Origin: Streptomyces sp. NBC_00457
GTDB taxonomy: Bacteria > Actinomycetota > Actinomycetes > Streptomycetales > Streptomycetaceae
Direction: 5' to 3'
Length of the DNA stretch: 64,000 nt
NCBI RefSeq assembly: GCF_036014015.1
Contig: NZ_CP107905.1
Coordinates: 2,790,001-2,854,000, forward strand
The notes under the pieces were generated by a model. It was not told where the DNA came from. It did not search any database and worked only from the letters and a program-made list of their open reading frames with translations. Positions 41,904 through 52,472 of this stretch are shown piece by piece. The position numbers and the translations under genes were made by a program. Every line of letters starts with the position of its first letter. Positions within the stretch are counted from its first letter, which is position 1.

Positions 41904-43313
41904 ATGGAGCGACTGGGGACGGGAATCGGGTGGCGGCCGGAGATCGCGGACGCCGTGGAGCGGATGCCGGGTATCGACTGGGTCGAGGCCGTCGCGGAGA
42001 ACGTATGCCCCGGCCATCTCCCCGAGTCGCTGCGGCGGCTGCGTGAGCGCGGCGTGACCGTGGTCCCGCACGGCGTCTCCCTCGGGCTCGGCGGCGCCGA
42101 CCGCCCCGACGAGACCCGCCTGGCGGCGCTCGCCGAGCGGGCCGAGGAGCTGGGCTCTCCGCTGGTCACCGAGCACATCGCGTTCGTACGGGCGGGCGGC
42201 CTCCTCACCGCGTCCCCGCGCCTGGAAGCGGGCCACCTGCTGCCGGTCCCGCGCACGCGGGACGCCCTCGACGTCCTCTGCGAGAACATCCGCATCGCCC
42301 AGGACGCCCTGCCCGTGCCGCTCGCCGTGGAGAACATAGCGGCGCTCATCGCGTGGCCCGGCGAGGAGATGACCGAGGGCCAGTTCCTGTACGACCTCGC
42401 CGACCGCACCGGCGTCCGGCTCCTGATCGACGTGGCCAACCTGCACACCAACCACGTCAACCGCGCCGAGGACCCGGCCAAGGCCCTCGCCGAACTCCCC
42501 CTCGAAGCGATCGCCTACGTCCATGTCGCCGGCGGCTTCGAACGCGACGGCGTCTGGCACGACAGCCACGCCCACCCGGTCCCCGAAGCGGTCCTCGACA
42601 TCCTGACCGACCTCGCCTCCCGCATCTCGCCCCCCGGAGTCCTCCTGGAACGCGACGAGAACTTCCCGGAACCGACCGAGCTGGAGCGGGAGTTGGGGGC
42701 GATCCGGGAGGCGCTGGAGAAGGGACGGGCGAGGCGGGAGACGCAGACAGGCCGCCCTGCGACGGCACCGCATGACTCCGCGGAACCGGATGGCCCCACG
42801 GCACCGCAGGACTCCACGGCACCGCAGCACTCCAAGACACCGGACGGCTCCGAGGCAGCGCAGAGCTCGACCACCGTAGAGCCTCCCGCCGACACGACCG
42901 CCGCCCGCCAGCGCCTCGCCCTCGCGCAGACGGCACTTCTCTCCGCCCTGGTGGCCGGCACGCCCGTACCCGAGGGCTTCGACCGGGTCCGGCTGGGCGT
43001 ACAGGCCCGTGCCCTGGCCGGAAAGCGGGCGGACGTCGTCGCCAAGGTCGCCCCCGAACTCCCGCACATCCTGGGCCAGACCTACCGCCCCGCTTTCCTC
43101 GCCTACGCCCAGCGCCACCCGATGACCGGCGGCTACCGCCAGGACGCACTGGACTTCGCAGGCCACCTCCTGTCCACGGGCCACCCCGAGAACGCAGCAG
43201 CCCGACGCCACCTCCACACCTGGCGCCTGGACCGCTCCTCCCCCACCCCACCCACCCACCGCCCCACAACCCGCCTGGCCCGAGCAACCCGCAAGGTACT
43301 GCTACGCCGCTGA
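41904..43313 (+). CDS. DUF692 multinuclear non-haem iron oxygenase (MNIO) with C-terminal extension
   Basis: 469 residues from ATG 41904, chosen because GGAGGAGGGG (41891-41900) precedes it. Residues 1-275 are a DUF692 TIM barrel with the metal-ligand positions of this family: His56 ([10 protein letters not shown]), His91 (TEHIAF), Glu143 (VENIAAL), Asp176 with His181/His184 ([11 protein letters not shown]), His207 (YVHVAGG), Asp220/His222/His224 (HDSHAHPV) and Glu249. A low-complexity linker (275-330) leads to a helical C-terminal domain (330-469) ending in a basic tail. MNIO enzymes such as MbnB, TglH and ChrH modify peptide substrates at Cys or Asp with iron and O2. The partner function may be fused here. 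The next genes are DUF4142 and TIGR04222-type. Confidence 0.88.
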   Translation: MERLGTGIGWRPEIADAVERMPGIDWVEAVAENVCPGHLPESLRRLRERGVTVVPHGVSLGLGGADRPDETRLAALAERAEELGSPLVTEHIAFVRAGGLLTASPRLEAGHLLPVPRTRDALDVLCENIRIAQDALPVPLAVENIAALIAWPGEEMTEGQFLYDLADRTGVRLLIDVANLHTNHVNRAEDPAKALAELPLEAIAYVHVAGGFERDGVWHDSHAHPVPEAVLDILTDLASRISPPGVLLERDENFPEPTELERELGAIREALEKGRARRETQTGRPATAPHDSAEPDGPTAPQDSTAPQHSKTPDGSEAAQSSTTVEPPADTTAARQRLALAQTALLSALVAGTPVPEGFDRVRLGVQARALAGKRADVVAKVAPELPHILGQTYRPAFLAYAQRHPMTGGYRQDALDFAGHLLSTGHPENAAARRHLHTWRLDRSSPTPPTHRPTTRLARATRKVLLRR

Positions 43314-43997
43314 GCACGTGCCGCAAAGCTGCGGACATGCGCGACGCCCGAGGCGGCGCCCACCCAGCAGGCGGCGAACTACCCGCGCCGCCCAGCTGCG
43401 AGCCGCCGTCCCGCCAACCTGCGGGCACGCGTGCCGCCTGACGCGACGCCCACCCAGCAGGCGGCGAACTGCCCTCCCGCCAGCCTGCGGGTCGCCGTCC
43501 CGCCCAGCTGCAGGCATTCGTGCCGCCTGACGCGACGCCCACCCAGCAGGCGCCACCGTCCCGCCCAGCTGCAGGCATTCGTGCCGCCTGACGCGACGCC
43601 CACCCACCCACCAGGCGCCACCGTCCCGCCCAGCTGCGGGCATGCGTGCCGCCTGGGGCGGCACGGGTGGGCGCAGGCGGCACCCCGTCAGCGCCGGGCT
43701 GCGCGACCCACCCCACCCCAGCCACGACGGCGCGGCGGCTGTGCGACCCACCCCGGCCCCTAGACGCAGGGCACGCCACAAATGTGCGGGACATAACACC
43801 CCACCCCCACCTCACCCCCAGAACCCCACTCTCACCCCCTTTAGCCCCATATGCCCACCACCCAAATCCCCCATACGACCCCCACAACCCCACCCCAACC
43901 CTGCCTCCCCATACCGAAGTTGGCGTAGACCGCGAAGTAATATGCCAACGCCGCACCAAAAGCGCACTAACGTGCGGTGCCGCAAGCAGGAGGCACC
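43314..43997. repeat. Gap with tandem repeats, long dispersed repeat and C-rich tract
   Basis: 684 nt without a confident gene. 43346-43660 holds four degenerate tandem units of 61-89 nt, each with GTGCCGCCTGACGCGACGCC (starts at 43431, 43520 and 43581). 43622-43760 is a copy of family C, whose other copy lies inverted at the right edge of the window. 43760-43915 is strongly C-rich on this strand. From 43919 to 43949 the arms GTTGGC and GCCAAC flank a possible promoter region, followed by the ribosome site AGGAGG (43988) of the next gene. Confidence 0.8.
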
Positions 43998-44849
<852 letters not shown>

Positions 44850-44853
44850 GCGC

Positions 44854-45615
44854 ATGTTCTGGGTGCTGCTCCTGCTGCTCGCCTGGGCCGCCGCCGGCAC
44901 ATCGTGCACACGGTTGTGCCTGGCCGCCGTGCGTACGGCGGCCGCGGGCCGCAGACACGACCTGACGCTGTACGAAGCGGCGTTCCTGTCCGGCGGCCCC
45001 CGCCGGGTCGCCGATCTGACGCTGGTGTCGATGGCCCGCCAGCAGCGGCTGCTCCTCGCGCACACGGGCTGGGCGACAGTCGTCGACCCGCGCGGGCGGG
45101 ACGAGATGGAGCGCTCGGTGATCGGGGCCATCGGACCGGAGGGGCAGTCGCCGATCGCTCCGGTGCGGGACGCCGCCGCTGCCGCCGACGCGGTCGGCAG
45201 CCTCGCCGACCGGCTGGTCAGCGCGGGCCTCGCCGTGCCCCTCGGCTCCCGTACGTCCGTCGGGGCCGCGGTCCGCCAGGTGCGGCTCGCCGCGGTGGCC
45301 GTTCTCGCGCTGGGCGCCGCCGCGCTGTTGACGCCCGCCCCGTCGGAGCTGCCGCCCAATCTGGTCGCCCTCTGGTTCGCGCTCCCCCTCACCCTCACCC
45401 TGAGCTGCCTGGCGAGCGCGCGGATCGAGGTGCACCCGTACTCGCACTGGGCCTCCCCGGCCGGGCAGCGCCTGCTGGGCGTCCTGGCCCTGCACGCCGG
45501 CTCGGCCGACGACCGTACGTCCCTCACGTCCGTCGCCGTCCGCGGGGTGCGCGCGATCGGCGAACCGGACCTGCGCGCGGCCTTCGGGCGCCACGACCCG
45601 TACTGGCGTCACTGA
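44854..45615 (+). CDS. TIGR04222-type membrane protein
   Basis: 253 residues from ATG 44854, 4 nt after the previous stop codon. N-terminal membrane segment (1-27) with Cys18 and Cys22, then the family block DLTLYEAAFLSGGPRRVADLTLVSMARQQRLLL, and two hydrophobic segments around 146-185. TIGR04222 proteins often end in a Cys/Gly-rich tail; this one does not, stopping after GRHDPYWRH. Such proteins frequently sit beside DUF692 genes and may be substrates or partners of the enzyme. Without the tail the substrate role is doubtful here. Confidence 0.75.
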   Translation: MFWVLLLLLAWAAAGTSCTRLCLAAVRTAAAGRRHDLTLYEAAFLSGGPRRVADLTLVSMARQQRLLLAHTGWATVVDPRGRDEMERSVIGAIGPEGQSPIAPVRDAAAAADAVGSLADRLVSAGLAVPLGSRTSVGAAVRQVRLAAVAVLALGAAALLTPAPSELPPNLVALWFALPLTLTLSCLASARIEVHPYSHWASPAGQRLLGVLALHAGSADDRTSLTSVAVRGVRAIGEPDLRAAFGRHDPYWRH

Positions 45616-45731
45616 CACGTCAGGGGGCGCATAGGGCGCAATGGCGCCGACACCGGCGGGCGGTGCTTGCCTTCGCCGACGGCCGACCGAAACATCCCTT
45701 CTGTTGCTGACGTGCACCGAAGGGATACCTG

Positions 45732-47384
45732 ATGAGAGCCCCCGCCCTGTACTCGGCCGCCGGGTCCTTGCTCCTGACAGCCCTTGCCGGTGTCACCGCC
45801 CCGTCGGCCGGCGGCACCGAGGCCGCGACAGGCATCCCCGAACTGCACGGCGCCGCGGTCGCCGCCGCGCGCGCCGAGGCGGCCGGGGTCGACTTCGGCA
45901 AGTGCGCCCTGGGACAGGACATGCCGGGCCGCATGCAGTGCGGCACGGTGACCGTCCCCCTCGACTACGCCCAGCCGAACGGCAAGCAGATCAAGCTCAC
46001 CGTCAGCCGCGTGCGGGCGACCCGCAAGGACCCGCACAACAGCAAGCACGAGGTGCCCCGGCAGGGCGCCCTGGTCTACAACCCGGGCGGGCCGGGCGCT
46101 TCGGGCATGTACTTCCCGCTGGTCGGCCTGCTCCCCGAGTGGAAGCGCATCGCCGGGGCGTACGACCTCGTCGGCTACGCCCCACGCGGCGTCGGCCGCT
46201 CCGCGCCGCTGTCCTGCCAGGACCCCAAGCAGTTCTTCAAGGCTCCCTCGCAGTCGCCGACGTACCCCTCTCAGGCGTACAAGAAGGAGCGCATCGCGCA
46301 GGCCAAGGCGTATGCGCGCGGCTGCGCCAAGCGGTCGGGCAGCGCCCTGAAGCACTACCACTCCCTCAACAACGCCCGTGACCTGGACGTCCTGCGGGCC
46401 GCGCTGGGCGAGGAGAAGCTGACGTTCATGGGTGCCTCGTACGGCACCTACTTCGGGGCGCTGTACGCGACGCTGTTCCCCACGCATGTGCGGCGGATGG
46501 TGTTCGACGGGCCGGTGAACCCGGACCCGGAGCAGATCTGGTACGGCAACAACCTCGCCCAGTCGGCCGCGTTCGAGGGCCGCTGGGCGGACCTGCGGAA
46601 GTGGATCGCCAAGCACGATCGCGTGTACGGCCTCGGCGACACCCCGCAGCAGGTGCTGCGCAACTACGAGAAGGCGCGGGCCCGGCTGGCCGACAAGCCG
46701 GCGGGCGGCAAGGTGGGGCCGGGGCAGTTGCAGGACGTGTTTCTCACGGCCGGGTACTACGACGACTACTGGCCTGGGCGCGCGCACGCCCTGTCGGCGT
46801 ATCTGAAGGGCGATCCGCAGCCGCTGATCGACATCGCCGGGCCCCAGACCGAGGCGGCGGCCGAGGAGGAGAACTCGGGCGCCGTCTACACGGCCGTCGA
46901 GTGCAACGACGCGCCCTGGCCGACGGACTGGGCGGTGTGGGACCGGGACAACACCCGGCTCGCGCGCGTGGCGCCCTTCGAGACCTGGGACAACGTGTGG
47001 CTCAACCTGCCGTGCGCCTACTGGCCGGCGCCCCGGCAGAAGCCCCTCGACGTGCGCACCGTGCCCGGCGAGCTGCCGCCGACGCTGATCCTGGCCGCCG
47101 AGCGGGACGCGGCCACGCCCTATGACGGCGCCCGCGAAATGCAGCGGCGGCTGTCGGGCTCGGTACTGGTGACCGAGCGGGACTCCGGCACGCACGGCAT
47201 CGCGGGCGGGCCGAACGCCTGCGTCAACGGGCACCTGGACGCGTATCTGATGGAGGGCCGCCTGCCGCTGTGGCGCGCGGCCTGCAAGGCACATCCGGAA
47301 CCAAAGCCGGAGACGAAGTCCGCCGAGCCGCGCCGGACGGGCGACCGCGCCGACAAGGCGACAGCCGCCCGGCACAAGGGCTGA
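45732..47384 (+). CDS. Secreted tripeptidyl aminopeptidase (alpha/beta hydrolase, S33-like)
   Basis: 550 residues from ATG 45732. Signal peptide about 1-32. The alpha/beta-hydrolase domain has the oxyanion region YNPGGPGASG, nucleophile in GASYGTYFG, the acidic residue in AAERDAATPYD and the His in DSGTHGIAGG; the paired Cys residues and the MQCGTVTVPLDY start match secreted Streptomyces tripeptidyl aminopeptidases. A basic, Lys-rich tail ends the protein. It should trim tripeptides outside the cell. Confidence 0.9.
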   Translation: MRAPALYSAAGSLLLTALAGVTAPSAGGTEAATGIPELHGAAVAAARAEAAGVDFGKCALGQDMPGRMQCGTVTVPLDYAQPNGKQIKLTVSRVRATRKDPHNSKHEVPRQGALVYNPGGPGASGMYFPLVGLLPEWKRIAGAYDLVGYAPRGVGRSAPLSCQDPKQFFKAPSQSPTYPSQAYKKERIAQAKAYARGCAKRSGSALKHYHSLNNARDLDVLRAALGEEKLTFMGASYGTYFGALYATLFPTHVRRMVFDGPVNPDPEQIWYGNNLAQSAAFEGRWADLRKWIAKHDRVYGLGDTPQQVLRNYEKARARLADKPAGGKVGPGQLQDVFLTAGYYDDYWPGRAHALSAYLKGDPQPLIDIAGPQTEAAAEEENSGAVYTAVECNDAPWPTDWAVWDRDNTRLARVAPFETWDNVWLNLPCAYWPAPRQKPLDVRTVPGELPPTLILAAERDAATPYDGAREMQRRLSGSVLVTERDSGTHGIAGGPNACVNGHLDAYLMEGRLPLWRAACKAHPEPKPETKSAEPRRTGDRADKATAARHKG

Positions 47385-47396
47385 GGTCGAGCAGGC

Positions 47397-47422
47397 CCTG
47401 ATCAGCCCGGCGGCTGATCAGG
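47397..47422. terminator. Bidirectional hairpin terminator
   Basis: CCTGATCAGCC (47397-47407) pairs with GGCTGATCAGG (47412-47422) across a 4-nt loop between convergent genes; it includes the hemQ stop codon. Confidence 0.7.
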
Positions 47423-48149
47423 CGAGCCCTGCGATCAGCTCGCCGATGTCCTTGCGGCGGCCCGTGTAGAACGGCACTTCCTCGCGGACGTGCATCCGGG
47501 CTTCCGAGGCGCGGAGGTGACGCATGAGGTCGACGATGCGGTACAGCTCGTCGGCCTCGAAGGCGAGGATCCACTCGTAGTCGCCCAGCGAGAACGAGGC
47601 GACCGTGTTGGCGCGCACGTCCGGGTAGCCGCGGGCCATCTTGCCGTGGTCGGCGAGCATGCGGCGGCGGTCCTCGTCGGGCAGCAGGTACCAGTCGTAG
47701 GACCGCACGAACGGGTAGACGCTGATGTAGTTGCGCGGCGTCTCGTCGGCGAGGAACGCCGGGATGTGCGAGCGGTTGAACTCGGCGGGGCGGTGCAGCG
47801 CCATGTTCGACCAGACCGGCTCGAGCGCGCGGCCCAGCTTCGTGCGGCGGAAGAGGTTGTACGCCTCCTGGAGCTGGTCGCTGGTCTCCGCGTGCCACCA
47901 GATCATGAGGTCGGCGTCGGCGCGCAGCCCGGACACGTCGTACGTGCCGCGGATCGTCACGTCCTTGGCGGCGAGCTGGTCGAACAGCTCCTGGACCTCG
48001 TCGGCGTAGCCCGCGCGGTCCTCGGGCAGGACGTCCTTCAGCTTGAAGACGGACCACAGCGTGTAGCGGATGACCTCGTTGAGGTCCTTGGCCAGCTTGC
48101 CCTTGTTCGGGACCCTGGCGGACTCGGTGGTGGGGGCGTCGTCACTCAT
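47418..48149 (-). CDS. hemQ: Coproheme decarboxylase (chlorite dismutase family)
   Basis: 243 residues from ATG 48149; ATG 48158, overlapping the upstream stop, adds MRD and is equally possible. Chlorite-dismutase-like fold with [66 protein letters not shown] (haem-ligand His in LADHGKM) and [16 protein letters not shown]. In Gram-positive bacteria HemQ makes protohaem from coproheme. Coupled to the oxidase gene of the same pathway just upstream. Confidence 0.95.
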   Translation of the reverse strand: MSDDAPTTESARVPNKGKLAKDLNEVIRYTLWSVFKLKDVLPEDRAGYADEVQELFDQLAAKDVTIRGTYDVSGLRADADLMIWWHAETSDQLQEAYNLFRRTKLGRALEPVWSNMALHRPAEFNRSHIPAFLADETPRNYISVYPFVRSYDWYLLPDEDRRRMLADHGKMARGYPDVRANTVASFSLGDYEWILAFEADELYRIVDLMRHLRASEARMHVREEVPFYTGRRKDIGELIAGLA

Positions 48150-48154
48150 GTCCC

Positions 48155-49615
48155 TCATTCTCCCGCTCCGCCGTGCAGGCTCTGCACCGGGTGGGCGGTG
48201 AGGTCCTGCACAGCGCGCAGGTCACCGTGGATCTGGTCGGCCGCCGCGTACGCGCTGGCGATGCACGCCGGGATGCCGACGCCGTCGTACTGCGCGCCGC
48301 ACACCGCCAGGCCCGACAGCTTGGCCACGTGCTCGCGGATGCGGGCCACGCGCGCGTGGTGGCCGACGGGGTACTGGGGCAGGCCGTCGTCCCACCGAGT
48401 GACCCGGGTCTCGACGGGGGTCGCGTCGAGACCGGTCGCCGCCTTGAGGTCGTGCCGGGACACGTCCACCAGCTCGTCGTCCGCCCGCTGGAGGATCTCG
48501 GTCTCTCCATACCGCCCGACGGAGGTGCGCAGCACGACGAGGTCCGGGTTCCGGTCGGCGATCCAGCCCCACTTCTGCGAGGCGAAGGTGGACGCCTTGA
48601 TGGTGCGCCCGTCGACCGGCGGCACGAGGAACCCGCTGCCTTCGGGGAGCACGGTCTCGGCGCGGCGGTAGGCGAGGGTGACCAGCGCCATGGAGGCGTA
48701 CTCGACGGCGGAGAGCTCGGCCGCGGCGGCGGGGGCCTCGGCGCGCAAAAGGTCGGCGGCGACAGGAGCGGGTACGGCGACGATCACCGCGTCGGCGTGC
48801 AGGACACGGTCGCCGGTGACGACCCGCCACCCACCGGAGGACTCCCGGCGCAGCTCCGTGACGGCCGCCCCGGTGACGATCTCGCCGCCCCGCTCCCGCA
48901 CCGACTCCGCCACCGCGAGCGGCAGGCTGCCCACTCCGCCCTCGATGCCCATGAAGACGGGTCCCGTCTGCTGGGCGGCGGCCGCCTTCGCCTGGATCTC
49001 GCGGACCCCCTCCGTGAGCGAGTGGTGCGTCCGGGCCGCCTGGAAGAGCTGGGGGACCGCGGAGCGCATCGAGATGCGGTAGGCGTCGCCCGCGTAGACA
49101 CCGCCCAGCAGGGGCTCCACCAGGCGGTCGACGACCTCACGGCCCAGCCGCTCGGCCACATACGCCCCGACGGCCACGTCCTCCCCCACCTCGGTGCGCG
49201 GCAGGTCGGCGTCGCGCTCGATGCGGCGCAGGCCCTCGTCGGAGAGGACGCCGGTCAGGGCGGAGGCGGTGCCGGGGACGCCCATGACGTGCCCCTTGGG
49301 CATCGGGCGCAGGGCGCCGCGCGTCCAGATCGCGGCGGACGCGGTGGCGGGCGGCTGAAGGCGGTCGGCCAGCCCCACCTCGCGGGCGAGGGCCACCGCC
49401 TCGGGGCGGCGCGCAAGCATCGACTCGGCGCCGAAGTCCACCCGCGCGCCCGCGATCTCACCGGGCAGCAGCTTGCCACCGACCCGGTCCGACGCCTCCA
49501 GAACGGTCACGCGCGCCCCACCCCGCACCAGCCGATGGGCAGCGGCCAGCCCGGCGACGCCGCCCCCGATGACGACGACCTGCCCCACACCCGTACGACT
49601 CTCCGTTTCGCGCAT
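48155..49615 (-). CDS. hemY: Coproporphyrinogen/protoporphyrinogen oxidase
   Basis: 486 residues from ATG 49615. FAD-binding [13 protein letters not shown] and [12 protein letters not shown] at the N-terminus, the long central substrate domain, and the closing FAD motif [24 protein letters not shown]. In actinobacteria with HemQ this HemY/HemG-type enzyme oxidises coproporphyrinogen III (also named CgoX). It is followed by hemQ with overlapping ends, and hemE lies 4 kb away. Confidence 0.94.
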   Translation of the reverse strand: MRETESRTGVGQVVVIGGGVAGLAAAHRLVRGGARVTVLEASDRVGGKLLPGEIAGARVDFGAESMLARRPEAVALAREVGLADRLQPPATASAAIWTRGALRPMPKGHVMGVPGTASALTGVLSDEGLRRIERDADLPRTEVGEDVAVGAYVAERLGREVVDRLVEPLLGGVYAGDAYRISMRSAVPQLFQAARTHHSLTEGVREIQAKAAAAQQTGPVFMGIEGGVGSLPLAVAESVRERGGEIVTGAAVTELRRESSGGWRVVTGDRVLHADAVIVAVPAPVAADLLRAEAPAAAAELSAVEYASMALVTLAYRRAETVLPEGSGFLVPPVDGRTIKASTFASQKWGWIADRNPDLVVLRTSVGRYGETEILQRADDELVDVSRHDLKAATGLDATPVETRVTRWDDGLPQYPVGHHARVARIREHVAKLSGLAVCGAQYDGVGIPACIASAYAAADQIHGDLRAVQDLTAHPVQSLHGGAGE

Positions 49616-49641
49616 GTCCCCAGCCTCTCAGACCCCACTGA

Positions 49642-49689
49642 CAGTTCCCCGCGCCCCTTTTAGGGGCGCGGGGAACTGCGCGACCAGCC
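49642..49689 (-). repeat. Dispersed repeat family A with palindromic core
   Basis: Minus-strand copy: CAGTTCCCCGCGCCCCT (49642-49658) pairs perfectly with 49662-49678 over a 3-nt loop, then CGCGACCAGCC follows. It lies in the divergent gap between hemY and the DUF4349 gene. Confidence 0.85.
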
Positions 49690-49842
49690 CCCACGGCGCC
49701 GCAGACAAACAACCGCAGCGCCCCAGGTGTCCGGCACGAGTCCCGACCGTGACCTCTTCGGGACCGTTACCGGCCAACGTCCCGGCCTGCCCCGGCGTCG
49801 AAGAGATGTCAGTCGTCACCGACCCTCGGGGGGTAACCGCAC

Positions 49843-50811
49843 ATGCGCACACGACGTTCCGTACGACCAGTTCCGGCGCTGGCCGGCATCCTGCTGGCCG
49901 CCGCCCTCGCGCTGACGGGCTGCACCGGCGCGGATGACAGCGCCGGCGGCGACAGTTTGGCCGACAAGGCCGCCGCGCCGAACGCCCAGGAGGGCGCCGC
50001 GGGCACCGAAAGCGACGCGAGCGGCGCCAAGGCCGACGCCCCGCCCAAACTGTCCGCGAGCCACATCATCCGCACGGCCTCACTGACCGTGCAGGTCAAG
50101 GACGTCCCGAAGGCCCTGGACGAGGCCCGTACGACCGCCGAGAACGCGGGTGGCTACGTCGGCAACGAGACCACCACCCGCGACGAGAAGGGCAACGAAC
50201 GCACCCGTGTGGTCCTGCGCGTACCCGTCGATCAGTACGCGGAGGTCCTCACCGATCTGGAGGGCGCGGGCAAGCTCCTCGACCGCACGGCGAAGGCGCA
50301 GGACGTCACCGAGCAGGTCGTCGACGTGGAGAGCCGCATCAAGTCGCAGCGCGCCAGCGTCGCCCGGATCCGCGAGCTGATGGACCAGGCGACCAGGCTC
50401 AGCGATGTGGTCACCCTGGAGGGCGAGTTGAGCACCCGCCAGGCCGACCTGGAGTCCCTCCTCGCCCAGCAGACGTCCCTGAAGGACCGCACGACTCTGG
50501 CCACCATCACGCTCTCCCTCTCGGAGACGCCCGTGAAGAAGGAGGCCGCCAAGGACGACGACCCCGGGTTCGTGGACGCGCTCACGGGCGGCTGGGACGC
50601 GTTCGTGTCGGTGCTGCGCTGGATCGGCGTGGTGATCGCGGCGGTGCTGCCGTTCGCCGCGGCGGCGGCCCTGCTCGTCCTGCTCTGGCTGCGCCTGATC
50701 CGCCCCCGGCTGCCCCGTCGCCCGGCCCCCGCGCCCGCGATGAGCGCGCTGGGCCCGATCCCGACGGCGCACCCGGCACCGGAGCGCCCCCGCGGAGAGG
50801 ACGAGGACTGA
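49843..50811 (+). CDS. DUF4349 lipoprotein
   Basis: 322 residues from ATG 49843. Lipobox LTGC (near residue 26), acidic/Ala linker, DUF4349 region (SHIIRTASLTVQVKDVPKALDEARTTAENAGGYV, VVLRVPVDQYAEVLTDLEGAG), a coiled-coil stretch (VVDVESRIKSQRASVARIRELMDQA), a C-terminal membrane segment (about 265-290) and a basic cytoplasmic end. It is thus anchored at both ends. Function unknown. Confidence 0.88.
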   Translation: MRTRRSVRPVPALAGILLAAALALTGCTGADDSAGGDSLADKAAAPNAQEGAAGTESDASGAKADAPPKLSASHIIRTASLTVQVKDVPKALDEARTTAENAGGYVGNETTTRDEKGNERTRVVLRVPVDQYAEVLTDLEGAGKLLDRTAKAQDVTEQVVDVESRIKSQRASVARIRELMDQATRLSDVVTLEGELSTRQADLESLLAQQTSLKDRTTLATITLSLSETPVKKEAAKDDDPGFVDALTGGWDAFVSVLRWIGVVIAAVLPFAAAAALLVLLWLRLIRPRLPRRPAPAPAMSALGPIPTAHPAPERPRGEDED

Positions 50812-50840
50812 GGGTACGGGCTTGAAATGCCCGGCCCCCG

Positions 50841-50846
50841 TAGCGT
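50841..50846 (+). promoter_or_regulatory. Putative -10 box for a leaderless transcript
   Basis: TAGCGT lies 6 nt before ATG 50853. Confidence 0.45.
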
Positions 50847-50852
50847 GTTCGC

Positions 50853-52364
50853 ATGAACATGAGCGCTGCAGGGAGTGCACGGGAACGACTGGTCGTGATC
50901 GGCGGCGACGCCGCGGGGATGTCCGCGGCGTCGCAGGCCCGCCGCCTCAAGGGCCCGGACGAGCTGGAGATCGTGGCCTTCGAACGCGGCCACTTCACCT
51001 CGTACTCGGCGTGCGGCATCCCCTACTGGGTCGGCGGCGACGTCCCCGACCGGGCCCAGCTGATCGCCCGCACCCCCGAGGAGCACCGCGCCCGCGGCAT
51101 CGACCTGCGCCTGCGTACCGAGGTCACGGAGATCGACGTCGACCGACAGCGCCTACGCGCGCGTGACGTCGATTCCGGCGCCGAGTCCTGGACGTCGTAC
51201 GACAAACTCGTGATCGCCACCGGCGCCCGCCCGATCCGCCCCGACATGCCGGGCGCCGACGCCCCCGGCGTCCACGGAGTCCAGACCCTCGACGACGGCC
51301 AGGCCCTCATCGACACGCTGGCACGCACGCGTGGCTGTATTGATCACGCGCCTACGGAGCGCCAAAGCCTGTGTCGAGACCACGACCGTGCTCAGCCCTC
51401 CGGGCCTCCGCGCGCTCGTGGTCTCGACACAGGCGCGCTCCTCCGGCGCGGGCGCGCCGTGGTCGTCGGCGCGGGCTACATCGGCGTCGAGATGGCCGAG
51501 GCCCTCATCAACCGCGGCTACGAGGTGACGGTCGTCAACCGCGGCAGCGAGCCCATGTCCACCCTCGACCCGGACATGGGCCGCCTGGTGCACGAGGCCA
51601 TGGAGGGCCTCGGCATCACCATGGTCAACGACGCGGCGGTCACCAAGATCCTCACCGGCGACGACGGCCACGTGCGCGCGGTGGCCACGGAGGCCGCCGA
51701 ATACCCGGCGGACGTGGTCGTCCTGGGCATCGGCGTCCGCCCGGAGACCACCCTCGCCGCCCAGGCAGGCCTCCCCCTAGGCACCCACGGAGGCCTGCTG
51801 ACCGACCTCTCGATGCGCGTACGCGGCCACGCCGACATCTGGGCCGGCGGTGACTGCGTAGAAGTCCTCGACCTGGTCTCCGGTCAGGAACGCCACATCG
51901 CGTTGGGCACCCACGCCAACAAACACGGCCAGATCATCGGCACCAACATCGGCGGCGGCTACGCCACCTTCCCCGGCGTCGTCGGCACAGCCGTCAGCAA
52001 GGTCTGCGACCTGGAAATCGCCCGCACCGGCCTCCGCGAAAAAGACGCCCGCCGAGCAGGCCTCCAATTCACCTCGGTAACCATCGAATCCACCAGCCGC
52101 GCCGGCTACTACCCCGACTCCAACCCCATGACAGTCAAAATGCTCGCCGAACGCCGCACCGGCCGCCTCCTGGGCGTCCAGATCGTCGGCAGAGAGGGCG
52201 CAGGCAAGAGGGTCGACATCGCAGCAGTAGCCCTCACAGCACGCATGACAGTGGAACAAATGACGGCCTTGGACCTCGGCTACGCGCCCCCGTTCTCCCC
52301 AGTCTGGGACCCGGTACTAGTAGCAGCCAGAAAGGCATCAAAGGCGGTACAACAGCATGCCTAA
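50853..52364 (+). CDS. FAD-dependent pyridine nucleotide-disulfide oxidoreductase with in-frame insertion
   Basis: 503 residues from ATG 50853. FAD-binding VVIGGDAAGMSAASQA, redox-active Cys in SACGIPYWVGG (as in CoA-disulfide reductase and NADH oxidase), NAD-binding VVVGAGYIGVEMAEAL, the GGDC FAD motif and a C-terminal dimerisation domain. Residues about 160-199 (encoded at 51331-51453) do not belong to the family: they are Arg/Cys/His-rich and coded by a palindromic DNA element placed between TLARTRG and the NAD-binding loop. The frame is kept open, so a functional protein with a surface loop is possible. Confidence 0.9.
   Translation: MNMSAAGSARERLVVIGGDAAGMSAASQARRLKGPDELEIVAFERGHFTSYSACGIPYWVGGDVPDRAQLIARTPEEHRARGIDLRLRTEVTEIDVDRQRLRARDVDSGAESWTSYDKLVIATGARPIRPDMPGADAPGVHGVQTLDDGQALIDTLARTRGCIDHAPTERQSLCRDHDRAQPSGPPRARGLDTGALLRRGRAVVVGAGYIGVEMAEALINRGYEVTVVNRGSEPMSTLDPDMGRLVHEAMEGLGITMVNDAAVTKILTGDDGHVRAVATEAAEYPADVVVLGIGVRPETTLAAQAGLPLGTHGGLLTDLSMRVRGHADIWAGGDCVEVLDLVSGQERHIALGTHANKHGQIIGTNIGGGYATFPGVVGTAVSKVCDLEIARTGLREKDARRAGLQFTSVTIESTSRAGYYPDSNPMTVKMLAERRTGRLLGVQIVGREGAGKRVDIAAVALTARMTVEQMTALDLGYAPPFSPVWDPVLVAARKASKAVQQHA
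51331..51453. mobile_element. Palindromic element inserted in frame within a coding sequence
   Basis: About 123 nt (41 codons) between the normal parts of the oxidoreductase. Perfect 19-nt inverted arms at 51367-51385 and 51416-51434 (GCCTGTGTCGAGACCACGA and its complement), a 30-nt inner part with GCCC tcc GGGC, and imperfectly matching outer arms rich in CGCGCC/GGCGCG. Its size and behaviour recall palindromic elements that insert into genes in Rickettsia, but it encodes no transposase. Confidence 0.7.
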
Positions 52365-52423
52365 AGGGGCGCGGGGCTGTGCCCGATATGCGGCTCCGCC
52401 GCCTGGGCGCGACAAGCCACAAC
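52363..52423 (-). repeat. Dispersed repeat family B, single copy
   Basis: Starts within the TAA stop codon of the oxidoreductase: AAAGGGGCGCGGGGCTGT, then ATATGCGGCTCCGCCGC and GGGCGCGACAAGCCACAAC. Same structure as the copy at 29204. Confidence 0.8.
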
Positions 52424-52472
52424 GAACCCGCACCCCGCAAACAACCCGCACCCCTACGGCGCACCCCGACAA

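Noticed and set aside
43346..43660. CRISPR-like array
   Set aside because: Units are of unequal length (61-89 nt), have no constant short repeat with unique spacers, and no cas gene is nearby.
43431..43763. Cys/His-repeat peptide gene as MNIO substrate
   Set aside because: No ribosome site, the frame runs into a dispersed repeat that also occurs inverted at the window end away from any MNIO gene, and other frames are equally open. Kept only as a point to test.
44854..45615. Frameshift removing a Cys/Gly-rich tail from the TIGR04222-type protein
   Set aside because: I looked in all frames after 45615 and found no Cys/Gly-rich run that a one-base change would join.
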